64,000 nt of DNA from Lanius collurio. Its lineage: Eukaryota > Chordata > Aves > Passeriformes > Laniidae. The stretch spans positions 248,001-312,000 of the forward strand of contig JACBWW010000039.1 of assembly GCA_020086605.1 (NCBI GenBank), given 5' to 3'. A program made the position numbers and the translations under genes. How positions within the stretch are numbered: the first letter of the stretch is position 1; each line of letters starts with the position of its first letter. The notes beneath the pieces are model-generated. The model ran no database searches and had not been told where the DNA came from. It saw only the letters and a list, made by a program, of their open reading frames with translations. This document shows positions 60,916 through 64,000 of this stretch, in pieces.

Positions 60916-63589
60916 AGATGTGGAAAACTGGAAATAGCACTCATTCTGAGAGCATAAATCATCATTCTCTTAAAGATAACAGAATTGGATGACTTTTCTC
61001 ACTAGGAAAAGCAGAAAAGCATTTTATGAGACTCATAAATCCACATCCCACTTACAAGGGAATCCTTACCATTCCTCTCTTTCTCATTTCTATCCCACTC
61101 CCTTGGTGCTTTCTTCTATTTTTCAGCAAAGGACAAGGAACAGCGAGTGCAGTGGGAAATCTGATGGTGTAGGAAAATGAACCCACTTGGTACTTCCCTT
61201 CTCAGTACTGACAAGTCTCGAGGGTAAATTCCCTCCTTCCTCTTTTTTTTGCTGCTGGGACTGATCCTGGAGCAAGCATGAACACTCACATTGCTTCTGT
61301 GGCAACAACATCAGCACCATCCCTTTAAAGATGTTGGAAGGATGGATTTAGGGAGGGATTATAGGTAACCTTATAAGTTAAGAAGTTGTTTCTGGTGCTT
61401 TTCTATTCTTCAAACTCCATCTCATCCCATCCCATCCCACAGCATTAACTGTCCTGTTTTCAAGTTTTAGGAGGATAAAAAGCATCAAGCACCATAAAAA
61501 ATAAAAACTGCAGAAAGTACCCACTCATAAAGTAACTTTAAATTCTTCCTCTTGATTTGGAACATACTTGTATACATCTAAAGTGTATGAATTCAAATAG
61601 TTATGTCCAATACAATAATTAACAGACTTCCCCAGGAGTCATATAGAGCACTAATGCAAGGGGTTGTGATACATGGAGCTGTAGCAAGCTTACATTTTGA
61701 TAGCTCTCCTTTTGGTTCAGTACCCTGCCTTTCCAGCTCTCTCAATAAAAAATGGCTTGGACTTTCTGAGTGCCACTTCAAGCAAAAAGTTTTCAGAAAG
61801 CCAAGTAAAAAAGGTCAGTATTTGCCACATTGAATTAACCCACAGAGGCCTGTTAAGGTAGTGTTTTCTCATACCTCATGGAGACCAAAGGGTTGGTGAA
61901 CACTCTGAGCCTGAGAACAGCCACATCAAAGCAGACCTGAGGGTCATCTGGTCCCATGCCCTGTGCCACCACTGCCAGAAGGAGCTGCCTCATGGAAAAG
62001 CTCCATTTTACCTTATATGCACATTTACATTTTTCAGCAGAAATAGAGTGTTTTGACAAGCTGCAATCAACCCCCAGTCTGCAGTGATTTTTGACTTTTT
62101 GTTCCAATTTTAAACACCAAAACCCAAATCTGGACATGGCAATTCCCCATAGTACAGAAATTGAGAGTCAGAGACATTCTCTTTCTAAAACAATATACAA
62201 GGCCAAATTTGTAACCTTTCTTTGCCTTTCCCCATTCAGCAGAGGGGAATAATCCCATACAATGGCACGTCTGATATGATTGCCATGGGGAAATTAGAGT
62301 CTTACATCTAGAGAAGTCCTACATTACTAAGGTTTCCTCTGCCGACACAGGAAAGAAACATTGCCTCCTGGTGATTAATACTGTAATTATTATTACAAAT
62401 TCTGAAACACTTTGAATTACGTGGTACATTTCCTTTAAATGGGCACCATTGTTAGTGCAAGTTGATTTGAACCAATGATTTATTCATGGCTTAATAACCC
62501 TGTTTGCTTCACATGCTCAGCACATTTTGCTCAGTATATTGTATTACTGGCTGGTTGCTATAAACAGTCCATTTAAATTTAGACAGAAGCTTTTGGAAAA
62601 GTTCTATTTCTAACAGATATGTGAATTAGAACACTAAGGGCATTGATCAGGAACTACTGGTTTCTTCTAAACTGTTTAACATTTACCTGTGTGCCTTAAG
62701 TTCTCAAAAATGTTCACAGGTAAATCTCTAGCTGAAGCTCCCATTCAAACACAGCTTTCTACTCAGGCCAATCCTAATATTCAGTCAATTGAAAATCAAG
62801 AGGAAATCTGCCAGACAGCACTGCCAAATTGTGAAATTTCTGCAAATAAATTAGAATCAGACTTCCCCACGGTGGTGTTAGTAAAATACATCTAGCCTCA
62901 CCAATGAATCTGCAGTACCTTTCTCCATGTTCTGAAGTAAAAAAGCTTTGGCTTTACTGGCATTGTTACAAAGCAGGTCATAATCAAAACTAGCTATGGA
63001 AGAAGAGAAAAAAGTCTTTAAATTTGGCCAGATACATTTCTGTCAAGATATTATACCTTTTTAACCACTGTGAAATTACAATGTACTTTTCTTACTGAAA
63101 TTCTTCCAAAGTTCTGGCTTGAAGATGCTGGAGAAAAACCAGACTACACCACTGATGATGTACAGAGCTTTACAACCAGCTCCTCTTGGACTACTTCACA
63201 TTTGAATTTTTAAAGATATTGCCAGGAACCAAATACAGTTTGTTCTCCACAGTGCTTACAGTGCTTTAAAAGAGTCATATGCTGTTCCCTCTCCTGAAAT
63301 TTCCATGTTGCAGTTTCTTAATTGGTCATCGTTTTTAGGATGACAGTTCTTACTTGGCTCTTTGGAGAAGGAAACATTCCTAAAAGAAGCATCACAGTCA
63401 AATATGTATAAAGCTGGCAGGAGCAACACCTGCTCACTATAATACTCCTTTCCTCTACTCAAGCAGGAGATGAAGGCACATGTATGTTAAGAGGCATTGC
63501 CTGATTTACAATCTTTTTATCTGAATGGTGTGAAAAATTAGACTCTAAATCAAACACTGAATTAGCTAAAGCCATAAGCTAGAATGATG
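60916..63589. other. Non-coding stretch, intronic
   Basis: No gene or clear repeat was seen. A short CATCC-type repeat lies near 61421-61441. A segment near 61925-61970 faintly resembles an old CR1 3' end but is too diverged to call. Confidence 0.45.
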
Positions 63590-64000
63590 AGGCAGTGATT
63601 CTCCCTGTGTGCTGGGCACTGGTGAAGTCACACCTTGAATCCTGAGTTCAGTTTTGGGCCCCACACAAAGACATTGAGGCACTGCAGTGTGTCCAGAGAG
63701 GGGAACAGAGCTGGGGAAGCATCTGGAGCACAAGTCTGATGAGGAGCAGCTGAGGGAGCTGGAGGTGTTTATCCTGGAGAAAAGGAGGCTCAAGGGGGAC
63801 CTTGTCAGCTGTACAACTGCCTGAAAGGAGATTGTAGCCAGGTAGGGGTTGGTCTCTTCTCTCAGGTAACAAGCAACAGGACAAGAGGAAATGGCCTCAA
63901 ATTGGTCCAGGAGAGGTTCAGATTGAATATTATGAAAAATTTCTTTACTAAAAGCGTGGCCAACCTTTGGAACAACCTGCCCGGGGACATAGTAAAGTAA
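63590..64000 (+). mobile_element. CR1 LINE fragment, cut by the window edge
   Basis: Forward CR1 of the same subfamily as the 29975 copy. Shared blocks include GAATCCTGAGTTCAGTTTTG, GCACTGCAGTGTGTCCAGAG, CTGATGAGGAGCAGCTGAGG, CAACTGCCTGAAAGGAGATT and CAGGTAACAAGCAACAGGAC. It starts in the late reverse-transcriptase region and continues beyond the right edge. Confidence 0.92.

Larger units (their letters stand above)
42805..64000 (-). other. Putative receptor intron 1 (3' part; exon 1 not found)
   Basis: The sequence upstream of the acceptor has no recognisable exon encoding the receptor N-terminus and TM1 (expected: roughly 55-70 codons with a VVDVLGN-like TM1 and an N-K-K-L-R loop). No CpG-rich promoter-like block is seen either. 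I infer that the intron extends past the right edge of the window, which would make it longer than 21 kb. Exon 1 could also have diverged beyond recognition. Contents recognised are CR1 fragments (53761, 60820, 63590), homopolymers and three short palindromes; the rest is unannotated non-coding sequence. Confidence 0.55.

Noticed and set aside
61421..61441. (CATCC)n stretch as a minisatellite
   Set aside because: Only about three to four short units; too small to be meaningful.
61925..61970. CR1-like phrase GACCTGAGGGTCATCTGGTC
   Set aside because: One short block without neighbouring CR1 blocks; too diverged to call.

Overview
The window looks like part of a bird chromosome, most likely from non-coding-rich euchromatin. 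Three things point to this. There are at least eight CR1 LINE fragments, several ending in the avian ATTCTATG-type 3' terminus. Gene density is very low and simple repeats are scattered. The only convincing coding exon encodes a melatonin receptor closest to the non-mammalian Mel1c type, the counterpart of mammalian GPR50. The species cannot be named from the sequence; a passerine or other neoavian is plausible. There is no bacterial-style operon, phage, CRISPR array or RNA gene that I can support.

Layout. Positions 1-41.9 kb are non-coding and lie downstream of the receptor, which reads on the minus strand. This part holds CR1 fragments near 2.6, 15.6, 16.6, 17.7, 30.0 and 34.0 kb. It also holds an octamer purine microsatellite running into an assembly gap (18219-18617) and a GC-rich, LTR-like block with a degenerate 70-bp tandem repeat (about 27.3-27.95 kb). 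Two pairs of near-identical inverted segments are present (5.85/8.44 kb and 26.9/29.0 kb), plus a 33-bp direct repeat (23.1/24.4 kb). Positions 41936-42804 (minus) are the last coding exon of the receptor. It is preceded by a clear splice acceptor and is open to its stop codon. Positions 42805-64000 look like the 3' part of the receptor's first intron: exon 1 was not found, so the intron would exceed 21 kb. That stretch holds further CR1 pieces, homopolymers and short perfect palindromes.

No undescribed multi-gene system is visible. The most unusual structure is a 183-bp segment at about 29.0-29.2 kb. It is an inverted 96-97% copy of sequence 1.9 kb away and is bracketed by an exact 20-bp direct repeat, the signature of a templated insertion with target-site duplication. 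Next are a second inverted pair of similar divergence that carries splice-site-like edges, and the details of the receptor exon (W-G-P in TM6, short tail ending in a hydrophobic PDZ-ligand-like tripeptide). All family assignments rest on reading and memory; no search was run.
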